A program made the translations under genes and the position numbers. From the NCBI GenBank assembly GCA_048594885.1, contig JBMDXB010000111.1, positions 52,078-116,077 on the forward strand: a DNA stretch of 64,000 bases, written 5' to 3'. The notes below the pieces were generated by a model that was given only the letters and a program-made list of their open reading frames with translations, made no database searches and was not told the DNA's origin. Shown piece after piece: positions 57,892 to 64,000 of the stretch. This stretch comes from JBMDXB01 sp048594885 (lineage in GTDB: Bacteria; Acidobacteriota; Vicinamibacteria; Vicinamibacterales; 2-12-FULL-66-21). How positions within the stretch are numbered: the first letter of the stretch is position 1; each line of letters begins with the position of its first letter.

Positions 57892-60598
57892 GCACGGACA
57901 ACGCTCGCTGTTCGACGACACGATCGTCCCGCCGGCGGCGGACGAAGACGCGCGGCGGTTCGCCGTCGATCCGCGCCACAACGTCGTGCTCGAGGCATCG
58001 GCGGGAACGGGAAAGACGTCCGTCCTGGTGCAGCGTTACATCAACCTGCTGAAGGCCGGCGTCGATCCCGCCAACATTCTCGCGATCACGTTCACGCGCA
58101 AGGCCGCGGCGGAGATGCGCGAGCGCATCGTCCACGACCTTCGCGACGCGGCGTCGCGATCGGACATCGACAAGGCGCGCTGGCTCGATCTGCGCGACCG
58201 GCTGGGCGAGATCGCGATCAGCACGATCGACGCGTTCTGTCTCTCGCTGCTGCGCGAGTTCCCGCTGGAGGCGGACCTCGATCCGGGGTTCGGCATGGCC
58301 GACGAGACGGAAGTGCCGCGTCTCGTGGAGGAATCGCTCGATCGCTCGCTGCGCATCTTCCTGTCGCGCGCGGGGTCGGACGCCGACATCGCGCTCGTGC
58401 TCGCGCAGCTTGGCGTCTCGCGGACACGGCAGGGACTCGCGGCGCTGCTCGATCGCCGCCTCGTCGCCTGGGACGCGCTGAACCGGTTCCTCGTCCGCGG
58501 GCCTGCCGATCTGACGAGCGCCGAGGCCTGCCGGAGAGCAGCGATTGCGCTCGGCGATGCGCTGCACGGCGTGCCCGGCGGGCTGGCTCGATTTCTCGCG
58601 GACGGCCCGCGTGACCACCCGCGCTACGCCATGTTCGTCCGCGCCATCGAGCGCTTGCGCGATGCCGGTTCGCAGGACGAGGCCACCATGCGAGCGACGC
58701 TCGAACGCGTCGCGTCGCACTTCCTCACCGAAAAAGGGCAGCCGCGAAAGGGTGGGACCATTGCTCCGTATCGCGCGGAGCATTACCCATCGGCCGATGC
58801 CGCGCGACGGCATCGGACGGCCGTGTTCGAGATCGCCGACCGCATCCGCGACGTGGTGTTTGCGTTCAACCGCGATCTCAACGTCGTGCTCGCTCGCGGC
58901 GTACGCCGCATGTTTGCGATCGCGCTCGAGCAGTACCGGCGCGCGCTCGACGAGCGCTCGGTCCTGGACTTCTCCGATGTGCTCGCACGGGCGCGTGAGC
59001 TGCTGCGGCAGATGGACGAGTTCTCACAGAGCCGCTATCGCCTCGAATGGCGGTATCACCACGTCCTCGTCGACGAGTTCCAGGACACCAGCCGCGCGCA
59101 GTGGGACCTAATCTCCCTGCTGATCGAGGCATGGGGCGAAGGCGCGGGTCTCGCGGCCCAACCGTCTATCTTCATCGTCGGCGATCGCAAGCAGTCGATC
59201 TACCGATTCCGGGATGCGGAAGTGGCGGTGCTGGAAGACGCCGCGAGATACATCGACGCGCTGCGGCCCGACGGCGGGTCCCGCCGCGCGATCTCACGGA
59301 GCTTCCGTGCGGTGCCGGAGTTGCTCGCATTCGTGAACGACGTGTTCACCGAAGCGGCACAGCCCGCGGGCCGGCCCGACGACTTCACCTACGGCGAGTC
59401 CGATCGGTTTCCCGTCGAGGCAGCACCCGCGTCACGCCGCGAGCCGGCACTCGGCGTCGCCGTGGCCGGAGAGCCCGACGCGTGCGCCCGCTCCGTTGCC
59501 TCTGAAATCGCGCGCATCCTCGCGGAGGAGTCGGTGCGCGACCGCAAGACCGGCATCCCGCGCGCCGCGAAGCCCGGCGACATCGCGATCCTGTTCCGAT
59601 CGCGGACGACGCATCGTGAGTTCGAGCGGGCGCTCGAGGAGCAGCAGATCCCGTGCTACGTCTACAAGGGGCTCGGCTTCTTCGATGCCGACGAAATCAA
59701 GGACGTGACCGCGCTCATGCGGTACTTCGCGAATCCCGATTCGGATCTCCGAGCCGCCGCGTTCCTGCGATCGCGGTTCGCGGGGCTGTCCGATGCGGCG
59801 CTGGAGCTGCTCGCGCCGCGGATCGCCGCGGCGCTCACCGATCCTGACCCGCCCGCGGCGGCCGCGCGGCTCGCGGACGACGACCGCCGGCTGCTGGTGC
59901 ATCTGCGGGCGTTCCTCGCCGGGGCGCTCGCGCGCGTCGATCGTGTGCCGCCCGCCGATCTGATCGAGCAACTGCTTCCGGAAACCGCGTACGCGTACGA
60001 GCTGCGTGGTCCGCGGCGATTGCAGGCCTGGGAGAACCTGAAGAAGATGCGCGGGCTCGTGCGGCGTATCCAGAACCGCGGCTACGCGACGCTGTCCCGG
60101 ATCGCCGACTACATCGACGCGCTCAGCGCGGGCGACGAGTCCAACGCGGTGATCGAGGCGCTCGACGCGGTGAACCTGATGACCGTCCACGCGGCCAAAG
60201 GGCTCGAGTTCCCAGTCGTCTTCGTGGTCAATCTCGCACGCGGCGCCAGCGGTCCGCCCAAACCGGTGCGCGTGATTGCCGATGGGCCGGACGGCGAGCC
60301 CGCGGTGTCGATCGGGCCGTTCGTGTCGGATACCGACGAAGCCGAGCGCGAGCGTGAAAAGCAGGAGACGCGACGGCTCCTCTACGTCGCGCTCACACGC
60401 GCGCGCGACCGCTTGTACCTCTCGACGCTGCTCAAGAATGGCGAGCTCGCCGCCGGGCGCGGCAGCCTGGCCGAGGTGCTGCCGGAGTCGCTCAAGCGAG
60501 TCTTCCCGGCCGCGGCAACCGCGCCAGGCGATGCGGTCACTTGGACCGGCCACTCGGGACGCGAGTTCGAGTTCCGCGTGTGCCCCGCCCGGCCGTGA
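57884..60598 (+). CDS. AddA/UvrD-like DNA helicase without nuclease domain
   Basis: 904 residues, superfamily 1A. Walker A LEASAGTGKTSVLVQRY (about 36-52), motif Ia ITFTRKAAAEMRER, motif II VLVDEFQDTSRAQWD, motif III FIVGDRKQSIYRFRDA, motif V LMTVHAAKGLEFPVVFVVN and motif VI RRLLYVALTRARDRLYLS are complete. The C-terminal nuclease of AddA is missing, so the pair has a single nuclease, in the AddB-like partner. It overlaps the partner gene by 8 bases. It likely translocates 3'-5' in end resection. Confidence 0.92.
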   Translation: MSEHGQRSLFDDTIVPPAADEDARRFAVDPRHNVVLEASAGTGKTSVLVQRYINLLKAGVDPANILAITFTRKAAAEMRERIVHDLRDAASRSDIDKARWLDLRDRLGEIAISTIDAFCLSLLREFPLEADLDPGFGMADETEVPRLVEESLDRSLRIFLSRAGSDADIALVLAQLGVSRTRQGLAALLDRRLVAWDALNRFLVRGPADLTSAEACRRAAIALGDALHGVPGGLARFLADGPRDHPRYAMFVRAIERLRDAGSQDEATMRATLERVASHFLTEKGQPRKGGTIAPYRAEHYPSADAARRHRTAVFEIADRIRDVVFAFNRDLNVVLARGVRRMFAIALEQYRRALDERSVLDFSDVLARARELLRQMDEFSQSRYRLEWRYHHVLVDEFQDTSRAQWDLISLLIEAWGEGAGLAAQPSIFIVGDRKQSIYRFRDAEVAVLEDAARYIDALRPDGGSRRAISRSFRAVPELLAFVNDVFTEAAQPAGRPDDFTYGESDRFPVEAAPASRREPALGVAVAGEPDACARSVASEIARILAEESVRDRKTGIPRAAKPGDIAILFRSRTTHREFERALEEQQIPCYVYKGLGFFDADEIKDVTALMRYFANPDSDLRAAAFLRSRFAGLSDAALELLAPRIAAALTDPDPPAAAARLADDDRRLLVHLRAFLAGALARVDRVPPADLIEQLLPETAYAYELRGPRRLQAWENLKKMRGLVRRIQNRGYATLSRIADYIDALSAGDESNAVIEALDAVNLMTVHAAKGLEFPVVFVVNLARGASGPPKPVRVIADGPDGEPAVSIGPFVSDTDEAEREREKQETRRLLYVALTRARDRLYLSTLLKNGELAAGRGSLAEVLPESLKRVFPAAATAPGDAVTWTGHSGREFEFRVCPARP

Positions 60599-61110
60599 TT
60601 CTCACGATCGGACACTCGACGCGGACGGCGGAGGAGTTCGTCGCGTTGCTGCGGGCGCACGGCGTCGCGCAGATCGCCGACGTGCGGACGGTTCCGCAGT
60701 CGAGACGGCACCCACAGTTCAACCGCGAGGCGCTCGCGAAAAATCTCGCAGCGGAAGGCATTGGCTACCGGCACTTTTCCGCACTCGGCGGCCTCCGCAA
60801 GCCGCGCCCGGATTCAATCAATACGGCGTGGCAGCACCCGGGCTTTCGCGGCTATGCGGACCACATGCAGAGCGCCGAGTTTCAGCGCGGGCTCGCCGAA
60901 CTACTACAGTTTGCGTCGTCCGCCCTCACAAGTGTGCTTTGTGCCGAAGCCGTATGGTGGCAATGTCATCGGCGGTTGCTTTCGGATGCACTGGTCGCTC
61001 GCGGGACGCCGGTCCACCACATCCTGTCGATGGCGGCGCCTAAGCCTCACGAGTTGAGCGAGTTCGCGAAAGTCGAGGACGGGGCAGTCATCTATCCGGG
61101 TCTGCTGTAG
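60595..61110 (+). CDS. DUF488 family protein
   Basis: 171 residues with the DUF488 hallmarks ILTIGHSTRTAEEFVALL, IADVRTVPQSRRHPQFN, YRHFSALGGLRKPR, and the Cys-rich VLCAEAVWWQCHRRLLSDAL. The GTG at 60595 overlaps the helicase stop by 4 bases and starts exactly at the conserved N-terminus; an upstream TTG/GTG would add helicase sequence. The family's chemistry is not established; it is often linked to DNA repair genes. Confidence 0.88.
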   Translation: MILTIGHSTRTAEEFVALLRAHGVAQIADVRTVPQSRRHPQFNREALAKNLAAEGIGYRHFSALGGLRKPRPDSINTAWQHPGFRGYADHMQSAEFQRGLAELLQFASSALTSVLCAEAVWWQCHRRLLSDALVARGTPVHHILSMAAPKPHELSEFAKVEDGAVIYPGLL

Positions 61111-61278
61111 CCTCCAGGGGTCGGCGGTGGCGGGTTTTCGGCACGTTTTGCCGCCTCGCCGCGAAGGCTAATTTCTTCAACGTTTTCCGCCGAAATAGGA
61201 ACCAAAGGGGTCCGGTGGTGGTCTAAACGGGTAACTGGATCCTGAATTGCATTGGGTGGCTCCGACGGGAGGTACGGT

Positions 61279-61524
61279 ATGCCGGGAACAGCGGGATCGC
61301 TGACCTACGTAAGGCCGACGACAACGGTATTCGAGCTCGAAGCGCTCGAAAGCCTGCCGTGCGGCTGCGTCGCGGCTGCCTACCGCGCGCGCCCCTGGGA
61401 CGTCGCAGTGGTTTCGCTGGAGGCCAAAGGCCCGCACTGCATTCTGGCGGGTCACAACGTCGGGCAGATTCTGCGACTTGGGGATCCGTCAGAGTTCGAC
61501 GAGGACGGGGAGGGGGACGAGTAG
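61279..61524 (+). CDS. Hypothetical protein, 81 aa
   Basis: The product begins PGTAGSLTYVRPTTTVFELEALE and has a Cys pair (LPCGCVAAAYR) plus another Cys (GPHCILAGHNVGQIL), ending in an acidic tail. GGGAGGT six bases before the ATG decides the start. No family is recognised; the mix of Cys and His could bind a metal. Confidence 0.55.
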   Translation: MPGTAGSLTYVRPTTTVFELEALESLPCGCVAAAYRARPWDVAVVSLEAKGPHCILAGHNVGQILRLGDPSEFDEDGEGDE

Positions 61525-61541
61525 GACGCGCGAACCGCACT

Positions 61542-61724
61542 TCAGCGCGCCGCCCGCCCCTCCGCCCACTCTCTCGCCCGTTCTTCAGCTTCCTGCCGCG
61601 TCTCTCCCACCAACACGACCGAGCGTTCCGGCTTGCCGTCAGTGCCCTCGACCCAGGCGACCCAGTGACCGCCGCGGGCCTCGCTGCGAATCGTGCGTCC
61701 GCCATCCGTTGTGCGATCCGCCAT
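61542..61724 (-). CDS. Hypothetical protein, 60 aa
   Basis: A small soluble protein with a central beta hairpin (GGHWVAWVEG, then SVVLVGETRQEAEERA) and C-terminal helix ending GRAAR. No clear ribosome site is seen, but the composition is protein-like. It is convergent with the preceding gene. Function unknown. Confidence 0.5.
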   Translation of the reverse strand: MADRTTDGGRTIRSEARGGHWVAWVEGTDGKPERSVVLVGETRQEAEERAREWAEGRAAR

Positions 61725-61766
61725 ATGCGTCGATCGTACATCGATTGCCTGGCCAGAAGATCTTGA

Positions 61767-61796
61767 TTGCGTTGCCGAAAGCCGTTCCCGTACAAT
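61767..61796 (+). promoter_or_regulatory. Sigma70-type promoter before the zinc-ribbon gene
   Basis: TTGCGT (61767-61772), 18-base spacer, TACAAT (61791-61796). A GAGAGGAG ribosome site follows at 61824-61831. Confidence 0.5.
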
Positions 61797-61842
61797 CCTG
61801 AGGTTTATTCGATATCGAGCCCCGAGAGGAGTGCCTTCAGAG

Positions 61843-62064
61843 ATGGCTTATACCTGTCCGAGCTGCGGGAACGATCGGAACTTTCTGGTGAAGACCCTGC
61901 AGATGCACGTCGTCCAGTTGCGCGATTCGCGCGTCGAAGCGAACGAAGAAGGGCGTCCCGCGGTGATCGAGGTGCTGTGTGACGAGTGCGAGACGGCGTT
62001 GAACTTCTCGGATTTCGAGGAAGACGTCCGCAACGAGATGCTGCTGACGCTCGGCGCCCGCTGA
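61843..62064 (+). CDS. Zinc-ribbon protein, 73 aa
   Basis: It begins AYTCPSCGNDRNFLVKTLQM and has a second knuckle EVLCDECETALNFSD, so one zinc is bound by two CxxC pairs about 42 residues apart. Helical acidic C-terminus. The ATG at 61843 follows a ribosome site at the usual distance, and a promoter lies upstream. Role unknown. Confidence 0.75.
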   Translation: MAYTCPSCGNDRNFLVKTLQMHVVQLRDSRVEANEEGRPAVIEVLCDECETALNFSDFEEDVRNEMLLTLGAR

Positions 62065-62071
62065 GCCTTCG

Positions 62072-62233
62072 CTAACCTTCGTCCCCCTCGGCCTCCTCGA
62101 AGTAGTCGCATTCCGGGCACATCCACTCACGGACGCGTCGCGGCGCCTGCCGGCTGCTGCCGGGGACCCGTTCCTGGACCTCGCGCTCGCTGAGCCGCAT
62201 GAGTTCTCCGCACATCGGACATTCTTTCGCCAT
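62072..62233 (-). CDS. Zinc-ribbon protein, 53 aa
   Basis: A small protein with knuckles KECPMCGELMRL and WMCPECDYFEE, so one zinc ribbon, ending in an acidic tail. ATG at 62233 is chosen; a GTG 12 codons upstream adds residues without the family look. It is convergent with the 73-aa zinc-ribbon gene (7-base gap). A similar two-knuckle protein is at 24750-24935. Confidence 0.7.
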   Translation of the reverse strand: MAKECPMCGELMRLSEREVQERVPGSSRQAPRRVREWMCPECDYFEEAEGDEG

Positions 62234-62262
62234 GGGCGTCACTTCAGCACAGGCCCTGTGGG

Positions 62263-62291
62263 TTGACAAGGCCCCGATCGGCTCCTAATCT
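62263..62291 (+). promoter_or_regulatory. Consensus sigma70-type promoter upstream of the J-domain gene
   Basis: A perfect TTGACA (62263-62268), a 17-base spacer and TAATCT (62286-62291). The predicted start near 62298 gives a leader of about 145 nt to the ATG at 62444, and the dispersed repeat 62345-62437 occupies much of that leader. Confidence 0.65.
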
Positions 62292-62344
62292 TGGCGGCAG
62301 GCCGTTCAGTCGGCACTCTTTCTGCACGGCTGTAGTTGTTCAGG

Positions 62345-62437
62345 AGCGGAATGGAGCCGCCGGCGAAGCGGCGGCGCAATGGAGCGACACAAGCGAGGGG
62401 CCGGAGGGAACCGCGGCGAAGCCGCGGCCCCGAGCGC
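62345..62437 (+). repeat. Dispersed GC-rich hairpin repeat in the J-domain gene leader
   Basis: Two hairpins: GCCGCCG (62356-62362) with CGGCGGC (62369-62375), and CCGCGGC (62411-62417) with GCCGCGG (62421-62427). The words AATGGAGCG and GCGAGGGGCCGGAGGG relate it to the elements in the aspA tail and near tRNA-Sec. The element is open in frame with the downstream gene and ends 6 bases before its ATG. Confidence 0.7.
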
Positions 62438-62443
62438 CAAATA

Positions 62444-63049
62444 ATGCGCGATTACTACGACGTGCTCGGGGTTGCACCGGACGCCGGCGCTGCTGAGATC
62501 AAGCGCGCGTACCGGCAGCTCGCGCGCCGATACCATCCGGACATTTCCGGCGACGACCGAGGGACGGCGTTCCTCGAGGTGTCGCGCGCGTACAGCGTCC
62601 TCAGCGATCCCGACCGCCGCCGCTCCTACGACGCGCGGCTCGCACGCGACTCGGCGTCGGGCCATGGCGGCGACTGGCTCACCGATGAGGTCGCGATCGA
62701 CTTCCCGTCGGTGGCGAGTGTCCTCGACCGCATGCGCTCCTCCTTCTTCGGCGAGTCGCACGCGACGAACCTGTCCGCCGAGATTGTGCTCACGCCGCAG
62801 GAAGCCTTCTGGGGCACGTCCGTGCCGCTCGACGTCCCGCTGCGCCGGACCTGCCCGCGCTGCGGCGGGCGCGGAGAGACCTGGCAGGAATGGTGCGCGC
62901 TCTGCGGCGGCGGCGGAGAAGTTTCCGCGCGCCACGAGATGCAGCTGCGCGTTCCGGCCGGCGTCCGCGAGGGCTCCCGGTTCCGATTCTCCGTCATGCC
63001 GCCAGGCGCGCCGCCGACGCTCGTCGAAGTCCGCGTGAGCATCCGTTGA
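62444..63049 (+). CDS. J-domain protein (short DnaJ-like co-chaperone)
   Basis: 201 residues. The J domain is at the N-terminus (RDYYDVLGVAPDAGAAEIKR, with HPD in RRYHPDISGDD), then a linker and a reduced zinc region with two CxxCGGxG repeats (CPRCGGRG and CALCGGGG) instead of four, and a short C-terminal beta domain (LRVPAGVREGSRFRF). It would stimulate Hsp70 ATPase, but it lacks half the zinc finger of classic DnaJ. ATG at 62444 fits the J domain; the open frame upstream is the repeat. Confidence 0.88.
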   Translation: MRDYYDVLGVAPDAGAAEIKRAYRQLARRYHPDISGDDRGTAFLEVSRAYSVLSDPDRRRSYDARLARDSASGHGGDWLTDEVAIDFPSVASVLDRMRSSFFGESHATNLSAEIVLTPQEAFWGTSVPLDVPLRRTCPRCGGRGETWQEWCALCGGGGEVSARHEMQLRVPAGVREGSRFRFSVMPPGAPPTLVEVRVSIR

Positions 63050-63456
63050 AGGCGCACGTCCACCTCCTGAGCATCCTTCAGTTCGTCTGGGGCGCGATCG
63101 GCCTGCTGCTCGGCGTCTCGACGCTGCTGCTGGCGCTTGGCGCCGTCGCCATCGGGGTCTCCGCGTCCGACGATCGTCTCGCCGCCGGCATCACCGCCGC
63201 GGCGTTCGCGATCTGTGCGGCCGCCTTGATTGCCGGCGGCGCGGCAAATGCGTGGGCCGGCGGTGCCCTGCGCCGGCAGCAGCCGTCCGCGCGCGTGGCC
63301 GTGATGGCGTTCGCCGTCCTGAACCTGTTCGTCCTGCCGTTCGGCACCGCGCTCGCGATCTACGCCTACTGGGTCCTGCTGCACAACGAAGCACGGACGA
63401 TGTTCGAGGGACCAAGCGGCAGTGGCGCCGCCCGGCCGGGAATCCAGCTTGGCTGA
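63046..63456 (+). CDS. Hypothetical membrane protein, 136 aa
   Basis: Three to four hydrophobic segments (LLSILQFVWGAIGLLLGVST, LGAVAIGVSA, AAAFAICAAALIAGGAANAW, MAFAVLNLFVLPFGTALAIY), ending YWVLLHNEARTMF. TTG at 63046 overlaps the J-domain stop (TTGA). The pattern is common in small acidobacterial membrane proteins; no function is known. Confidence 0.65.
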   Translation: MKAHVHLLSILQFVWGAIGLLLGVSTLLLALGAVAIGVSASDDRLAAGITAAAFAICAAALIAGGAANAWAGGALRRQQPSARVAVMAFAVLNLFVLPFGTALAIYAYWVLLHNEARTMFEGPSGSGAARPGIQLG

Positions 63457-63784
63457 CGGCCAGAAGACGTCCAGCGGACTCGACGAGAACGTCGCCGCGA
63501 CCTTCGCTTACGCGCTCGGCTGGGTCACGGGCATCGTCTTCTTCTTCACCGAGCCGACGAATCGTTTCGTGCGGTTCCACGCGCTGCAATCGATCATCGT
63601 CTTTGGTGCGCTCTCGGTGCTGATGATCACTTTCCGCAGCGTCCGTCCGGTCGGCATGCTCGTCAACACGTTCGTCCTCGTCCCGCTGTCGGCGGTGCTG
63701 TGGCTGCTGCTGATGTACAAGGCGTATCAGGGCGAGCGATTCAAGCTGCCGGTCGTAGGGGATATCGCGGACCAGCGGGCCTGA
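63449..63784 (+). CDS. DUF4870 membrane protein
   Basis: 111 residues with three membrane segments and family blocks DENVAATFAYALGWVTGIVFF, EPTNRFVRFHALQSIIVFG and the conserved end YQGERFKLPVVGDIADQRA. A TTG at 63449 gives an 8-base overlap with the previous gene; a GTG at 63422 is possible. The last 51 bases are part of an inverted repeat that occurs again at the window's right edge. Confidence 0.75.
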   Translation: MADGQKTSSGLDENVAATFAYALGWVTGIVFFFTEPTNRFVRFHALQSIIVFGALSVLMITFRSVRPVGMLVNTFVLVPLSAVLWLLLMYKAYQGERFKLPVVGDIADQRA

Positions 63785-63816
63785 TCGCCGATCGCTGATC
63801 GCCGATCGCTGATCGC
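63734..63816 (+). repeat. Inverted repeat, left arm (83 bp visible)
   Basis: The reverse complement of these 83 bases is found exactly at 63918-64000. The arm includes the 3' coding end of the DUF4870 gene and the start of a GATCGCY heptamer array. Because the right arm reaches the window end, the true length may be greater. Confidence 0.95.
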
Positions 63817-63917
63817 AGATCCCCGTTCGCGGTTCGACAAACCGCAGCTCGAACGGCGACCAGCCCTCAGCCGTCAGCGGGCGATCAGCGATCGGCGATC
63901 AGGTCGATCAGCGATCG
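63817..63917. other. Spacer of the terminal inverted repeat
   Basis: About 100 bases between the two arms, including a small hairpin GCGGTT/AACCGC near 63834-63851 and further heptamer-like GATCAGC units close to the right arm. No gene is seen. Confidence 0.5.
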
Positions 63918-64000
63918 GCGATCAGCGATCGGCGATCAGCGATCGGCGATCAGGCCCGCTGGTCCGCGATATCCCCTACGACCGGCAGCTTGAATCGCTC
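63918..64000 (-). repeat. Inverted repeat, right arm (continues past window end)
   Basis: Exact reverse complement of 63734-63816. It contains heptamer units and a second copy of the DUF4870 3' coding end on the minus strand. Confidence 0.95.
63950..64000 (-). CDS. DUF4870 protein 3' end, inverted copy (partial)
   Basis: The minus strand encodes ERFKLPVVGDIADQRA-stop at the nucleotide level identical to the end of the plus-strand gene, so a second convergent copy of DUF4870 begins outside the window, or the assembly folds back here. Confidence 0.6.
   Translation of the reverse strand, partial: ERFKLPVVGDIADQRA

Overview
The window is a 64 kb, GC-rich (roughly two thirds G+C by eye) bacterial chromosome segment, densely packed on both strands with many 4-base ATGA/GTGA overlaps and frequent GTG/TTG starts. 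The gene content points to a soil Acidobacteriota, most likely of the Vicinamibacteria type. Indicators are a DUF3738 (TIGR03435) domain, a TIGR02999-type ECF sigma factor coupled to a Ser/Thr kinase with TPRs, a kinase with TolB/PD40 repeats, a winged-helix/TPR regulator, coenzyme F420 genes, and GC-rich dispersed repeats that run into coding ends. The taxonomy is inference, not something the sequence proves.

Layout. 1-7.8 kb: an M16 peptidase pair, HAD and GNAT genes, then a minus-strand run thiD-moaE-moaD-prfA-prmC-HIT, and bioY on plus. 7.8-13 kb: minus-strand run aspA / SAM methyltransferase / polyprenyl synthase / membrane phosphodiesterase, divergent from a class I fumarase (13-14.6 kb). 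14.6-19 kb: a DUF1624-like membrane protein, pgi with a coupled 39-residue membrane peptide, and an aldehyde dehydrogenase. 19-23.3 kb: erpA, a Fur-diiron fusion regulator, a PHP phosphoesterase, a degenerate ABC ATPase, sodC, a HAD hydrolase and a selenocysteine tRNA. 23.6-28.7 kb: YdcF, a cold-shock protein with a long leader, and a coenzyme F420 cluster (npdG, FDOR, a flippase-like protein, cofE, an LLM oxidoreductase). 28.7-31.6 kb: alpha/beta hydrolase and an Nramp-like transporter without the usual metal ligands. 31.8-44 kb: a signalling island (Clp_N-DUF3738 fusion, ECF sigma, two receptor-like kinases, a TipAL-type MerR, decayed protease and kinase fragments, a winged-helix/TPR regulator). 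44-53.4 kb: tRNA-Ala, a MobA-like nucleotidyltransferase, a TIM-barrel protein, a serine hydrolase, a two-component system, DUF418 and asparaginase. 53.5-61 kb: an AddAB-like recombination nuclease-helicase pair and DUF488. 61-64 kb: small zinc-ribbon and hypothetical proteins, a J-domain protein and DUF4870.

How they work together. The region is rich in redox-cofactor functions: molybdopterin synthase and a MobA-like enzyme, F420 ligase, reductase and users, selenocysteine tRNA, Fe-S insertion, Cu/Zn SOD and an iron/peroxide-type regulator fused to a diiron domain. Fumarate is a shared metabolite of the divergent aspA and fumarase genes, and asparaginase (52-53 kb) would feed aspartate.

The most unusual items are the Fur-diiron fusion, the Clp_N-DUF3738 fusion, the repeat-derived tail on aspartate ammonia-lyase, the ATPase-dead ABC protein, the 37-40 nt direct repeats around the DUF418 gene, and an 83-base (or longer) inverted repeat that reaches the right edge of the window.
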